This document shows positions 9,784 to 19,370 of a DNA stretch of 64,000 bases, piece by piece. The translations under genes and the position numbers were made by a program. The notes under the pieces are model-generated. The model was not told where the DNA came from. It did not search any database and saw only the letters and a program-made list of their open reading frames with translations. Position 1 is the first letter of the stretch. Each line of letters begins with the position of its first letter. This stretch comes from Methanocaldococcus sp. FS406-22 (lineage in GTDB: Archaea; AGJL01; Methanococci; Methanococcales; Methanocaldococcaceae), in the NCBI RefSeq assembly GCF_000025525.1, contig NC_013887.1, forward strand, positions 1,250,729 to 1,314,728. Direction: 5' to 3'.

Positions 9784-10710
9784 CTAAAGCACCAAAATAA
9801 GCAATAAAATCAGCAGTATCTTAACCATAACACTCACAGCATAATTTATCATTGCCAACTTTAATCCAAATCTCCCAAATAAAGCTATGTAAGTTCCAAT
9901 GGAGTGTTTTAAATAAATCATTGTAACTCCAATGATATTGGCAATTAATAAAACTATTAGAGCTTGCTTCTCGTTTAAAATGCCATTTTTTATTAAAATA
10001 TCAACTGTGGCATATCCAGCAGAGAAGTGAGCAAGGTTCGCAATTAAAACAGCTATTGCCTCACCTGGCAAATCAAGAATCCTAAATACTGGGCTAAATA
10101 TCCCTCTAACAACATCCATTAAACCAAGTTTTATTAGGTAGTTTATTAATATAGTAAAGATAACAATCATTGGAATAACCTTTTTTAAAATTTTTAAAGA
10201 TTTTTTAAAGCCTTTAATTATAACCTCCCTATTAAATACTAGTTTTTCATTGTTATCATTGTTTATCTCTATCTGTCTTCTTTTAAAGAATATGTTTGCA
10301 TACAAAATCCCTATTAAAGCCTGCAAAAACCCAGAGATAACGTTGAGAGAGACATAGATAAGCCCCAACTTGTAGCCCAAGATAACAACAGCTAACGGCA
10401 GTTGAACCCTGAAAATGCTCTCTCCTAAGATTGTAGGTAGAGGGCTGATTATTGTAGTTACTATAACCTCCTTTTCATTGATTTTATTTTCTTTATAAAA
10501 CCCAGCTAACATTGACTTTCCGACAGTTGGATTTATAAAGTTACCTAATAAAGATAAAACACACTCTTCTGGAAGATTAGATATTAAGCAGATTGGCTTA
10601 GTTATCCTTTTAATTTTGCTTATTAAATTAGTTTCCTCAATAATACTTGCAACTATAATCCCAATGGATGATAAAGCTATTATTTTAAATAAATATTGAA
10701 GTATATCCAT
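9784..10710 (-). CDS. GATE-domain (nucleoside-recognition) membrane protein, paralogue 1
   Basis: Hydrophobic protein of 308 residues with about eight predicted membrane segments and the nucleoside-recognition (GATE) type repeat. FINPTVGKSMLAGFYKENKINEKE in the first half (about residues 57-80) and the AHFSAGYATVDILI region in the second half suggest an internal two-fold design. A homologue sits at 18356-19300 (F.SPTVGYSILAEG.KENKINEKE). Function is unknown; related proteins are annotated as transporters or gates. ATG at 10710 lies 12 nt downstream of the cfbC stop, so the two may be cotranscribed. Substrate cannot be inferred. Confidence 0.75.
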   Translation of the reverse strand: MDILQYLFKIIALSSIGIIVASIIEETNLISKIKRITKPICLISNLPEECVLSLLGNFINPTVGKSMLAGFYKENKINEKEVIVTTIISPLPTILGESIFRVQLPLAVVILGYKLGLIYVSLNVISGFLQALIGILYANIFFKRRQIEINNDNNEKLVFNREVIIKGFKKSLKILKKVIPMIVIFTILINYLIKLGLMDVVRGIFSPVFRILDLPGEAIAVLIANLAHFSAGYATVDILIKNGILNEKQALIVLLIANIIGVTMIYLKHSIGTYIALFGRFGLKLAMINYAVSVMVKILLILLLILVL

Positions 10711-10721
10711 ACTATCACAAA

Positions 10722-11561
10722 TTATTCTTTAACACTCTCCTTTAACAGTACATCAATCTTTTCAGTAATTTCATCCAACTCCTCCTCTGATAACGGATTT
10801 GGGACAACTCTACTTTCATTTTCATATATTGCCCTTGCAATCTCTCTAAATATATTTGCTATCTCACTGTCTGGGGCATATTCAATAACTGTCTTTTTGT
10901 AAATCTCTGCCTTTGTTATTAAATTACTCATTGGGATTTTTCCAATAACTTGAGTTCCAATTTTTTTGGCAAATTCTTCAACAATCTCTGGGGCATCTAT
11001 AACACTCCTTCCATTGTAAATTATTCCTCCCAGTGCAATCTTTCCTCTGCTTGCAAACCTCTTTATCCCCTTGCATATATTGTTTCCCGCATAGATTGCC
11101 ATTGGGTCGCAAGTGGTTACAATATAAACATCATCAGCCAAGTGCTTTTGTAAAGGCATTGCAAAGCCACCACAAACAACATCTCCCAGAATATCATAGA
11201 TAACCACATCTGGCTTTAGTTCTTCAAAAACCCCTAATCTATTTAGCATATCAACTGCCGTTATAACTCCCCTCCCAGCACATCCTATTCCAGGTTCAGG
11301 CCCTCCAGATTCAACACAATAAACTCCACCAAAGCCTTCAAAAACAATATCTTCCAATTCCATATTGTCCGGCCCTTTTTTTCTAAAGACATCTAAGACA
11401 GTTGGAATCTTCCTCCCTACTAAGTTTCTTGTTGTATCTGCCTTTGGGTCACAGCCAACAACCAAAACCTTCTTTCCATCCTCTGCCAAAGCTGCTGCTA
11501 TATTACTCACCGTAGTGGATTTTCCAATTCCTCCCTTTCCATAGACACAAAATTTCCTCAT
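10722..11561 (-). CDS. cfbC: CfbC, NifH-like Fe protein for coenzyme F430 synthesis
   Basis: Group IV NifH homologue (NflH/CfbC), the ATP-dependent electron donor of the Ni-sirohydrochlorin a,c-diamide reductive cyclase that makes the F430 precursor. 279 residues. P-loop GKGGIGKST near residue 9, GCDPKAD near residue 37, and the two cluster cysteines in CAGRGV (about 95) and VVCGGF (about 130), which bind a [4Fe-4S] at the dimer interface. No nifD/K/E/N lies next to it, which fits CfbC rather than true nitrogenase NifH. The assignment follows the known M. jannaschii protein MJ0879. ATG at 11561 after GGTGGAATT. Confidence 0.9.
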   Translation of the reverse strand: MRKFCVYGKGGIGKSTTVSNIAAALAEDGKKVLVVGCDPKADTTRNLVGRKIPTVLDVFRKKGPDNMELEDIVFEGFGGVYCVESGGPEPGIGCAGRGVITAVDMLNRLGVFEELKPDVVIYDILGDVVCGGFAMPLQKHLADDVYIVTTCDPMAIYAGNNICKGIKRFASRGKIALGGIIYNGRSVIDAPEIVEEFAKKIGTQVIGKIPMSNLITKAEIYKKTVIEYAPDSEIANIFREIARAIYENESRVVPNPLSEEELDEITEKIDVLLKESVKE

Positions 11562-11885
11562 AATTCCACCAAATTTTTATTATTTAATATTACGTCCTAC
11601 AATAATGTTAATAATCTTTTCAGTTAAATGAACTTTCTATAGTCTATTTAAATTTTTTAGATTTTATTCCTTATACAGTCAATTAAATCTTATTACATGA
11701 ATTTGGAGTTTAAATTATGTATTCTGCTCAGAATTATAATCATAAAAAACACTTTGACATAAAATTTAAAGTGAGGTCTGAACACATCATCAACATCCAA
11801 TAATAACACTTTAAATATTTTTCTCCTGTTCTTGTTTATAATACTGCAAAAAATAGCACAAAAAATAATAGAACAAGTACTTTGG

Positions 11886-13133
11886 TTATTTAGCAATAAA
11901 TGGAGTTGCAGTGTTATTCTCTATGTTGTATTTTAGGAAAAAGTGTGTTTTTCTTCCTTTGAATGCTTCTGGGTGTAATATAGTTGCTAAGTCCATTATA
12001 ACCTCATCAGTTTTCATTAATCCTAACTGCCAGTAATCATCACTTGTACAAAATACTCTTCCATTTTTCACTGCTTTAAATGTCTCATATCCTGGATTGT
12101 CTTTTTTAAATGTTGATAACCATGTTGTTGATGATGGAATAATCCAGACATCAGCATCTTTTGCTCTCTCAGCGAATGTTTCATAATCTATTTTTACACT
12201 ACCTGTTCCGTTGAGATCTTTAAAGAGATAATCTCCATTACAGTAAAACATTATTTCTTTAGCAACGTAGGAATCTTTTCCTGGAACATAACATCCCCAT
12301 TGGGAGTTGTAACCCCATACAACTGAAACTTTTGGGTAATCTTTGGTTTTATTTATAACTGCTAAACAGTTACTTTCAACTTTATTAAAGTATTTCTTTG
12401 CTTCAGGCTCCTTATTGTAAAAGGCGGCAAACATCTTAACCCATTCACATCTACCAAGCGGGTCGTTTTCTAAATACTCTGCGTCAGCAACATACGTTAT
12501 TCCTAACTCCTTACATTTTGCTATAATTTTATCCCCATCGTAACCTGGATAAACAAATATAACCTGTGGATTGATTTCAATAATTTTGTCCCAGTTTGGG
12601 TTTGAAGGGGAACCAACATCAATTATTGAACCATTTTTAAGACCCTCTTCTATATTTCTAAAGTACCATTTGTATTGACCACCCCACATAATCCCCTTTA
12701 CAGAACCAATAACTGAACCATCATCATTTAACGGCTCCATTAATGCGATTTGGGTAGAGCTCATGACAATAACCTTCGTTAAAGGCACATTTATAACTTT
12801 AAAGTCATCCCCCAGTTTCTTTTTTGCCCAACTTGGGACTGGGTCATCTTTATTCTTTAATAAAAACTTCTGCCCTGTTGCATCAACAAAGACCTTATAT
12901 TTCCACTTGTCTCCATTGGTGTAGGGATTCACAGGATTACCATTTTCATCGTAATATGTTAAATTCATTCTCTTGGCATATTTGGCAACATCTAAGGTAG
13001 TAGTTGTAGTTGCGGAAATATGGGATATGACGGTTTTATTAACCTCTTCAACTTTCTGCTCATTTACACATCCAGCTATCATAACTGCAACTAGCATTAT
13101 AGAGAATATTCCAGCAACCAAAAACTTTCTCAT
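11886..13133 (-). CDS. Lipoprotein substrate-binding protein of a metal-chelate/corrinoid ABC importer
   Basis: 415 residues. The signal peptide with lipobox MIAGC (Cys about residue 22) implies a membrane-anchored lipoprotein. A BtuF/FhuD-like two-lobe domain follows, with NPQVIFVYPGYD and DADVWIIPSSTTW typical of the helical-backbone periplasmic-binding fold. It is divergent from the permease pair at 13415-15520 across a 282-nt intergenic region and has a homologue at 17145-18320. Ligand (iron complex, cobalamin or other) is not readable from sequence. ATG at 13133 after GTGATATC. Confidence 0.87.
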   Translation of the reverse strand: MRKFLVAGIFSIMLVAVMIAGCVNEQKVEEVNKTVISHISATTTTTLDVAKYAKRMNLTYYDENGNPVNPYTNGDKWKYKVFVDATGQKFLLKNKDDPVPSWAKKKLGDDFKVINVPLTKVIVMSSTQIALMEPLNDDGSVIGSVKGIMWGGQYKWYFRNIEEGLKNGSIIDVGSPSNPNWDKIIEINPQVIFVYPGYDGDKIIAKCKELGITYVADAEYLENDPLGRCEWVKMFAAFYNKEPEAKKYFNKVESNCLAVINKTKDYPKVSVVWGYNSQWGCYVPGKDSYVAKEIMFYCNGDYLFKDLNGTGSVKIDYETFAERAKDADVWIIPSSTTWLSTFKKDNPGYETFKAVKNGRVFCTSDDYWQLGLMKTDEVIMDLATILHPEAFKGRKTHFFLKYNIENNTATPFIAK

Positions 13134-13414
13134 GATATCACCACTTAGCTAATTAAAGGAAATTTTATAAAATTTTCGGTAATGTTTAATTTTTAATTTT
13201 AGAAGGAGTATATATAAGTTATTGTAACTGTTAAGAACGCAACAGGTGTGAATAAGGGGCTGTTCATTGCGAATATTTGCATAGTTTGGATATCTCTCAA
13301 GATACTACTTTTATATTTTTGTTAAACTTATTATCAAAAATTATGATTAAAACAAAATATTTATGAATCATTGCAGCCACATAAAATGAGTAAATCCAAG
13401 TTAAGGTGATACTA
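13134..13414. promoter_or_regulatory. Divergent regulatory region of the importer genes
   Basis: Intergenic, 281 nt. A clear plus-strand TATA box, AGTATATATAAG at about 13206-13217, would start transcription near 13240. That would leave a leader of roughly 170 nt before the permease, long for this genome and containing no convincing small gene. The minus-strand promoter of the binding protein must also lie here, in the AT-rich part next to 13150-13200. I could not define an operator. Confidence 0.45.
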
Positions 13415-14461
13415 TTGAAACTTAAAAGATTTTTAGCCTTATCAATAATTCTAAGTATTTTGTTAATGATTTCTTCAATTTACAGCATTACTCTGGGAAC
13501 TATTCCCATAAAAAATAAAGAATTGACTGATTATCTACTAAAAGGCACTACTGGAAATAAAATAAAGGATAAAATCATCTTCAAGTTGAGATTGCCGAGA
13601 ACTATTGGAGCAATTGTTGCTGGAATTGCCATAGCATTAGCTGGGATTTTAATGCAAGGCTATTTTAGAAATCCACTGGCAGACCCCTACTTAATGGGGG
13701 TTGCAAGTGGAGCATCGTTAGGGGTTGTTTTATACATCTTCACCTACATGCTCTTCAAATTGGGAATCCCACACAACATTTATGGATTTATAATCTCAGC
13801 TTATATTGGAGCATTTGTGACAATGTTTGTTGTAATAAATATTGCAAGGGTTGTTAAGCAAGTATCAACATTATTAATTTGCGGTTTAATGATTGGAGCA
13901 ATTGCTTCTGGATTTTCTACCATTATTATTTACTTGGGAGATTACATTGGTGAAGAAAACAGTAATCTCTCTGGCTTTTTGATGTGGGAAATGGGTTCAG
14001 TAAATAATCTAACATGGGACATGATTACTATAATGGCCCTAATTATAATCCCGCTTTCAATTTTAACTTACATTTTCCTTTCAAAAAAATTGGACGCAAA
14101 TTTGTTAGGAGAAAAGTATGCAATCAGTGTGGGAGTTGATATCAAATCATTAAGAACATGGCTTATTATTCTCTCATGCGTTTTAACTGCGACAGTTGTA
14201 GCATTTACAGGGCCGATAGCGTTTGTTGGAATAACGTGCCCAATAGTTGCACGAATGATTTGTGGAACTTCCAAGCATATTTATGTAATTCCAGTAACCA
14301 TGCTTTTGGGGGCTGTGTTTTTAGTTATTGCAGATATCTTAACAAGACCAGGGGTTTTGATACCCTCAACCAACGTTCTCCCTCTGCTTTGTCCATTATC
14401 AATAATAGGAGCTCCAATAGCAATTATAATATATCTAAAAATAAGAAAAATGGGGATTTAA
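13415..14461 (+). CDS. FecCD/BtuC-type ABC permease 1
   Basis: Integral membrane permease of the iron-siderophore/vitamin B12 importer family, about 348 residues with 9-10 hydrophobic segments. The conserved stretch [20 protein letters not shown] and the [15 protein letters not shown] loop that contacts the ATPase are present. I choose the TTG at 13415 because GGTGAT (13405-13410) lies four bases upstream; the in-frame GTG at 13406 would overlap that site. Its stop is directly abutted by the next permease gene (no spacer), so the two are translationally coupled and likely form a heterodimer. Confidence 0.9.
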   Translation: MKLKRFLALSIILSILLMISSIYSITLGTIPIKNKELTDYLLKGTTGNKIKDKIIFKLRLPRTIGAIVAGIAIALAGILMQGYFRNPLADPYLMGVASGASLGVVLYIFTYMLFKLGIPHNIYGFIISAYIGAFVTMFVVINIARVVKQVSTLLICGLMIGAIASGFSTIIIYLGDYIGEENSNLSGFLMWEMGSVNNLTWDMITIMALIIIPLSILTYIFLSKKLDANLLGEKYAISVGVDIKSLRTWLIILSCVLTATVVAFTGPIAFVGITCPIVARMICGTSKHIYVIPVTMLLGAVFLVIADILTRPGVLIPSTNVLPLLCPLSIIGAPIAIIIYLKIRKMGI

Positions 14462-15520
14462 ATGAACAGAATAGGGATTTTATTAATTTTATTCATCCTC
14501 TCATTAATATTGCCTTTTACTGCATTATACATTGGTGGAAATGCAAAATCAATAACATTGGAGGATGTGAGTAATTTTTTATTGAAGGGAACTACTGGAA
14601 ATGAGTTTAAAGATATGTTGTTGAGAGATATTAGACTGCCTCCAATAATTGGAGCGGTTCTTATTGGATTAACTATATCTGCAGCAGGTTTAATGCTTCA
14701 AACGTTATTTAGGAACTTATTAGCATCTCCATACACAACTGGAATATCGTCTGGAGTTTTGATGGTTGTTGCATTGGTTATATTTATAGATTCTCTCTCA
14801 CATCTGTTTGAGATTTTTGGAGAAAATAGCATTTTAGTTGCTGGTTGGTGTGGAGGAATTTTTTCAATGATTTTGCTAATTATCATTGCCTTGAGAGTTA
14901 GAGAAGCGAATGGAGTCATAATTGTTGCTTTATTGCTAAGCTATTTCTTTATGGGTTTGAGGGCATATCTCATCGCAAATGCTGAAGAGTTGAAGATTCA
15001 AGAGTATTGGGGATTTACAATTGGTTCTTTATCTAAGATAACTTTGGGAGACATTATGCCAATGACAATCTGCTCAATCATATTTATTATTGGAGTTATG
15101 TTTTTAATAAAATCTTTAAACGCTCTATTGTTTGGAGAGCAGTATGCGAAAAGTTTTGGGTTAGATATAAAAAAGACGAGAATTTTAATTTTATTCTTTG
15201 CATCATTTATAACTGGAGCTATAATTCCTTACGTAGGTTTAATTGCATTTATTGGGATAATTGCCCCATATTTAGCACGACCCTTAATAAAAACCTCTGA
15301 CCATAGATATTTAATGCCAGCAACAATGCTTTTAGGCGTTATTTTAATGGTTTCATGTCATATCCTTTCATTGAAATACTATCTTCCAATCCACTACATC
15401 TATGGAATAAATAGACCTGCCTCTCCTCTTCCTATTGGAGCAGTTTTAGATATATTAGGAGGTTTATTGGTTGTATATTTAGTCTATAAAGGAGAAAAGA
15501 AAATAAAGATTGACCATTAA
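14462..15520 (+). CDS. FecCD/BtuC-type ABC permease 2
   Basis: Second permease subunit, 352 residues, with the same family features: IRLPPIIGAVLIGLTISAAG near the N-terminus and GLIAFIGIIAPYLARPL near residue 265. The ATG follows the stop of permease 1 immediately. It probably pairs with permease 1, the ATPase at 15857-16981 and the lipoproteins at 11886-13133 and 17145-18320. A stable hairpin (15531-15552) begins about ten bases after its stop and may end the transcript. Confidence 0.9.
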   Translation: MNRIGILLILFILSLILPFTALYIGGNAKSITLEDVSNFLLKGTTGNEFKDMLLRDIRLPPIIGAVLIGLTISAAGLMLQTLFRNLLASPYTTGISSGVLMVVALVIFIDSLSHLFEIFGENSILVAGWCGGIFSMILLIIIALRVREANGVIIVALLLSYFFMGLRAYLIANAEELKIQEYWGFTIGSLSKITLGDIMPMTICSIIFIIGVMFLIKSLNALLFGEQYAKSFGLDIKKTRILILFFASFITGAIIPYVGLIAFIGIIAPYLARPLIKTSDHRYLMPATMLLGVILMVSCHILSLKYYLPIHYIYGINRPASPLPIGAVLDILGGLLVVYLVYKGEKKIKIDH

Positions 15521-15529
15521 TTATTAACA

Positions 15530-15808
15530 AGCTCCGGTGCTTTAGCACGGAGACAAATATTTATCGCAAGTGTTCAAGTCCATATCAATTTCTAAACCGA
15601 AGTTCGGGCAAATGAAGATTTCTCATGCCATTATATCCTAACGACCGAAAAGTTCATGAATAAGAAGTAGCATACAAACTTTTCGAAGGCCACCTGACCT
15701 GGCCTGATGAACATAACCTGCCCGATGACTCCTCGGCGACGGGGACGGGAGGGTGTTCCCTAGGGGAACCTCCGCCCTTTAGGCAGAGAGGAGGTCAGTA
15801 ACAGAGCT
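15530..15808 (+). mobile_element. Decayed IS605/TnpB-like relic or structured GC-rich RNA
   Basis: A 336-nt intergenic region far richer in G+C than its surroundings, especially 15690-15800. Two hairpins with a CTTTAG centre are visible: CTCCGGTGCTTTAGCACGGAG at about 15531-15552 and CCGCCCTTTAGGCAG near 15772-15786 followed by GAGGAGGTCA, which resembles right-end/guide-RNA hairpins of archaeal IS605 elements as I remember them. A third stem, GTTCCC/GGGAAC, lies near 15754-15768. Plus-strand frames, with stops and frameshifts, give TnpB-like pieces such as VRANEDFSC, NDRKVHE and TGTGGCSLGEPPPF. The minus strand near 15620 also reads CPNFGLEIDMDLNT, zinc-ribbon-like, so orientation is uncertain. 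No intact transposase remains. An unrelated stable ncRNA is possible. Confidence 0.5.
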
Positions 15809-15856
15809 TATGCACTTTATATGATTTGAAATATATTTATCACTACAGAAATCCAC

Positions 15857-16981
15857 TTAAATTTCCTTTAAAACTGAAATATCATCTTTGTAAAAAATCA
15901 TTCTCTTTTTTAATTTTTTTGCCTCTTCAATAAGGTTTAAATTTAATTCATTCATCTCACCAATTGGAAAATTCGTATAAACAACAACATCTGAATTTTT
16001 TAATTCTCTCAGTGCCTCTTCAAATTTTTCTTTTGATATCTTTTTATATGCCTCCTCCTCAATTATCCTAACTCCCATCGCCTCTGCTATAAAGTAGTCG
16101 GCATCATTTTTATGCAAAATACCAACAACAACCTCATACCTATTTTTAACCAAATATCTCAAAACATTTGCTCCTGTTCCTCCTCCACATATAACAAATA
16201 CTTTTTTATTTTTTATTGGATTGCTCTTTAATTCAAAGTAACCAATCACCCTACTATAATTGGCATTTTTTAAGTCGTATAGATCATTAACTATCTCCCT
16301 TTTCATAACATTCTCAGGATATCCGTAGGCTATAACCTTGTGATTCTTTATTAGAGCCATCTTGTCAGCAATTCTTAAAGCAAGTTCAATATCATGTAAG
16401 GTAACAACGATGGCCAAATTTTTTTCATCTGCTAACTTTCTCAGCAATAAAGTTAATTCAATTTTATGCTTGGCATCTAAGAATGATGTTGGCTCATCCA
16501 AGATTAAAACCTTTGGCTCTTGAGCTAAAGCCCTTGCTATCATTATCTTCTGCCTCTCCCCATCACTCATTTCAAAAAAATTCTTCTCCAATAAATATTC
16601 TGCATTAACTGCCCTTGCCGATTCGATTATAATTTCTTTATCTTTTTCAGTCAATCTACCAAATAAATCAGTATATGGATGCCTTCCAATTGCTACAACA
16701 TCAAAACCTGTCATATTTCCCGGATTAACCCTCTCTGTTAAAACAACAGCCATCTCCTTTGCTAAGTCTTTTGGCTTTAAATCATGAATTTTTTTTCCAT
16801 TTAAATAAACTACTCCTTTCTTTGGTTTTAAATAGGTCGCTATCGTTTTTAAGAGCGTTGATTTCCCTGCTCCATTCGGACCTATAATACACAAAATCTC
16901 CCCTTCGTTTATATCCAAATTTATGCCCTCAACCACGATATAATTTCCATAACCAACAGATAGATTTTCTGCTTTCAACAT
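15857..16981 (-). CDS. ABC importer ATPase with extra C-terminal Rossmann-like domain
   Basis: ATP-binding subunit of a FecE/BtuD-type importer, about 374 residues. N-terminal domain: Walker A GPNGAGKST near residue 34, signature SDGERQKIMIARAL (the canonical SGGE is SDGE here), Walker B VLILDEPTS, switch His in VTLHD. After about residue 245 comes an additional domain starting KKVFVICGGGTGANVLRYLVKN, a dinucleotide-binding GxGxxG-like start that ordinary importer ATPases lack. ATG at 16981 is chosen because AGTGAT lies just upstream; GTG at 16990 is part of that site. It is transcribed opposite to the permeases and divergently from the second lipoprotein. Confidence 0.9.
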   Translation of the reverse strand: MLKAENLSVGYGNYIVVEGINLDINEGEILCIIGPNGAGKSTLLKTIATYLKPKKGVVYLNGKKIHDLKPKDLAKEMAVVLTERVNPGNMTGFDVVAIGRHPYTDLFGRLTEKDKEIIIESARAVNAEYLLEKNFFEMSDGERQKIMIARALAQEPKVLILDEPTSFLDAKHKIELTLLLRKLADEKNLAIVVTLHDIELALRIADKMALIKNHKVIAYGYPENVMKREIVNDLYDLKNANYSRVIGYFELKSNPIKNKKVFVICGGGTGANVLRYLVKNRYEVVVGILHKNDADYFIAEAMGVRIIEEEAYKKISKEKFEEALRELKNSDVVVYTNFPIGEMNELNLNLIEEAKKLKKRMIFYKDDISVLKEI

Positions 16982-17144
16982 TACTATCACTCAAAGGATT
17001 TTTAAATAAAATAAGGTTTTTCTGAATTTATACTTTACGATATGCTTAATAGTCCTCAAAATGATAGTAAAATTTATATTAGACAATCCTTATAGTCCTA
17101 AATGTTATTAAATTTTTTTAATAAAATATGTATTAGGTGATATT

Positions 17145-18320
17145 GTGAGGAAATTCTTCCTACTGTCAATTTTGATGATTGGAGTTATAGTTGCATTTGC
17201 AGGATGTGTTGAGGAAAGTAAAACTACAACTCAACCTCAGCAAACTACTCAATCTGAACCACAAAAAGCTGAAACTCAGGTAAAACTAGGTATCAATGTA
17301 GTTAGATATGCAGAAACATTTAAACTCTATCCTCATTGGGATGACGGCTATTGTGTGGTTGTCGATTCTGTAGGTAACAAGTTTGTTTTGGTTGAAGGAA
17401 ATGCTAAAGCTCCTAACATTCCAGATGCAAAAGTAATAAAAGTTCCTGTAAAAAGAATCGTTACAGATTTCTACTGTCCAATTATATCAACAGCAGATAT
17501 ATTGAACGCTTATCATGAAACTATAGTTGGAGCTCCAAAATATGCTATAGAGGACTCACCAAAACTTAAAGAATTATTTGAAGAAGGAAAGGTAGTAAAT
17601 ATAGGAAGTCCTGGTAGAGGGGTAAATTATGAATTAATAGCAAACTTAACACCGGATATAGTCTTCTTAAGTGACTGGAGTAGTGAAGACAAAGTTGAAG
17701 AAAAACTAAAAGAGTTGGGTATAACCGTTTCAAGATTCTATACCTACAAAGAACCAACATACATGGGAAGGATAGAGTGGATAAAATTTGCCGCTGCATT
17801 CTGGGGAAGTGACGCTTACAGAAAGGCTAATGAATGGTTTAAAAATGTAGTCAAAGTAAGAGAAGGCATCCTAAAAAAAGTTCAAAATACAACAACTGAG
17901 CCAACAGTTGTTATTTTTGGCTGGTCAAAAACTCTAAATATGCCCGGAATTTATGGAAATGACCACTATTACAGCAAAATGATTTCTGAATTTAAAGGTA
18001 AAAATATCTTTGCTGATTACAATGGGACATATCAACGCATAGATAAAGAAACATTCTATGAAAGGGCAATAAACGCAGATGTTGCAATACTGATATGGTT
18101 CTATGGAGATGTTAAGACAAAAGAGGATTTATTAAAAATAAACCCAGAGTTTGCCAAATTTAAGGCATTCAAAACAGGAAGATTCTACGTATCCCATCCT
18201 GACTATTATGTATGGGAGGCGAGAGACCCTGCTGGCTATATGATGGACTTTGCAAAGATGCTTCACCCAGAGTTGTTTGGAGGAGACGATGATTTAAAAT
18301 ACTTCTATAAAATCAAATAA
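17145..18320 (+). CDS. Second lipoprotein substrate-binding protein (BtuF/FhuD-like)
   Basis: 391 residues. N-terminal MRKFFLLSILMIGVIV followed by lipobox AFAGC (Cys about 21), then a Thr/Gln-rich linker and a two-lobed binding domain (LTPDIVFLSDWS, INADVAILIWFYGD). It shares start, linker and overall plan with the lipoprotein at 11886-13133, although their pockets differ considerably; they may bind different ligands through one transporter. GTG start at 17145 with GGTGAT three bases upstream. It ends 36 nt before the convergent GATE-domain gene. Confidence 0.87.
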   Translation: MRKFFLLSILMIGVIVAFAGCVEESKTTTQPQQTTQSEPQKAETQVKLGINVVRYAETFKLYPHWDDGYCVVVDSVGNKFVLVEGNAKAPNIPDAKVIKVPVKRIVTDFYCPIISTADILNAYHETIVGAPKYAIEDSPKLKELFEEGKVVNIGSPGRGVNYELIANLTPDIVFLSDWSSEDKVEEKLKELGITVSRFYTYKEPTYMGRIEWIKFAAAFWGSDAYRKANEWFKNVVKVREGILKKVQNTTTEPTVVIFGWSKTLNMPGIYGNDHYYSKMISEFKGKNIFADYNGTYQRIDKETFYERAINADVAILIWFYGDVKTKEDLLKINPEFAKFKAFKTGRFYVSHPDYYVWEARDPAGYMMDFAKMLHPELFGGDDDLKYFYKIK

Positions 18321-18355
18321 ACTTTAATTAAATCTTTTTTATTTTTAAATAAACT

Positions 18356-19300
18356 CTAAGCTAATAAAAGCCCGGCTATTATGATAATATCCAACAACAA
18401 AGTGATAACTGCGTTAATCATAACTATTTTAGTCCCCAATTTAGCTCCAAATAGGGAGATATGCAAAGGGAGAGAGTGCTTAACATATCTTGTTGAGAAC
18501 GTTAAAACATTCCCAATAATTAATCCAATTAAAACCTCTTTTGAACTCAAAATACCTTCATTTAAAAACCCACCAGCCATAACTATCGCTGCCTGCACAT
18601 TCATAATCTCTGTCAGTGCTAAGATGCCAACATTGGGATTTAAATTTAACAGATTGGTTATTGGCTTAACGAATCTCTCAACATAATCAAAGAATCCAAC
18701 TTTAGACAGATAGATAACCAATGTCATCATAAGGAACAGTATTGGAATCAACCTTTTGGCAAACCTAAGTGTGCTTTTAAAAGATTTCTTTGCATTTTCT
18801 TTTTTGTTCAATTTATTTATATCTGGCATTTCAAAGGAGTAATCTTTTGATATGATTGATAGGTAAGTAAATCCAATTATTGTCTTTGCTAAAGCAACTC
18901 CTAACCTTATTAAGACATATAAAACTCCCGTCCAACCTAATATAGGAACAACAACTGGAATAAAGAACGTAAATGTATGTGATAAAACTGAAGGGAATGA
19001 ATTTGCTAAAGAAGTTCCTATAATCTCCTTCTCATTTATCTTATTCTCCTTTAATCCCTCTGCCAAGATAGAGTAACCAACAGTTGGGCTGAAAAAGCAG
19101 GCTAAGGTAGATGATATTGAAAGAGGGTTTATTCTCAACCTCCTCAAAATTGGAGATAGTAAGTTGCTCAACTTCTTCATAACACCAGTGTTCATGATAT
19201 AATTAACAATAAATACCGTTGTTAAAACAATAATGGATATTTTTATTGTGTAATAGGCAGAGATTTTTATACTCTCCACTAATGGAGCTATATAATCCAC
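18356..19300 (-). CDS. GATE-domain (nucleoside-recognition) membrane protein, paralogue 2
   Basis: About 314 residues, eight or so hydrophobic segments. The FSPTVGYSILAEGLKENKINEKE motif near residue 70 and HSLPLHISLFGAKLG near the C-terminus mirror the paralogue at 9784-10710. I prefer the GTG at 19300 (valine-coding, fourth codon of the longest frame), because GGTGAT at 19305-19310 sits four bases before it and would be inside the longer frame; the ATG at 19306 is the alternative. Divergent from the PadR gene across a short palindromic promoter region. Function unknown. Confidence 0.72.
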   Translation of the reverse strand: MDYIAPLVESIKISAYYTIKISIIVLTTVFIVNYIMNTGVMKKLSNLLSPILRRLRINPLSISSTLACFFSPTVGYSILAEGLKENKINEKEIIGTSLANSFPSVLSHTFTFFIPVVVPILGWTGVLYVLIRLGVALAKTIIGFTYLSIISKDYSFEMPDINKLNKKENAKKSFKSTLRFAKRLIPILFLMMTLVIYLSKVGFFDYVERFVKPITNLLNLNPNVGILALTEIMNVQAAIVMAGGFLNEGILSSKEVLIGLIIGNVLTFSTRYVKHSLPLHISLFGAKLGTKIVMINAVITLLLDIIIIAGLLLA

Positions 19301-19310
19301 AACCATCACC

Positions 19311-19331
19311 TATATATACCATGTATATAGA
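19311..19331. promoter_or_regulatory. Palindrome between GATE gene and padR
   Basis: TATATACCATGTATATA forms a 7-bp inverted repeat (TATATAC/GTATATA) with a CAT centre in the 60-nt divergent intergenic space. It overlaps where both promoters must lie. PadR-type regulators usually sit next to their own operator, so this is a reasonable autoregulatory site, but TATA boxes are often symmetric by chance. Confidence 0.35.
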
Positions 19332-19370
19332 TATGTCTAAAGATATAGTATAAAAAACTTTGGTGAAAGT

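Noticed and set aside
10722-11561. Nitrogenase NifH (nitrogen fixation)
   Set aside because: No nifD, nifK, nifE or nifN lies nearby, and the sequence matches the group IV homologue now known as CfbC for F430 synthesis.
11693-11896. 67-codon minus-strand ORF at the 3' side of the first lipoprotein gene
   Set aside because: It has no ribosome site, overlaps the end of a real gene and has low-complexity hydrophobic content. I cannot exclude a transposase scrap, but nothing supports it. The 11562-11885 gap otherwise shows only AT-rich promoter and terminator-like DNA.
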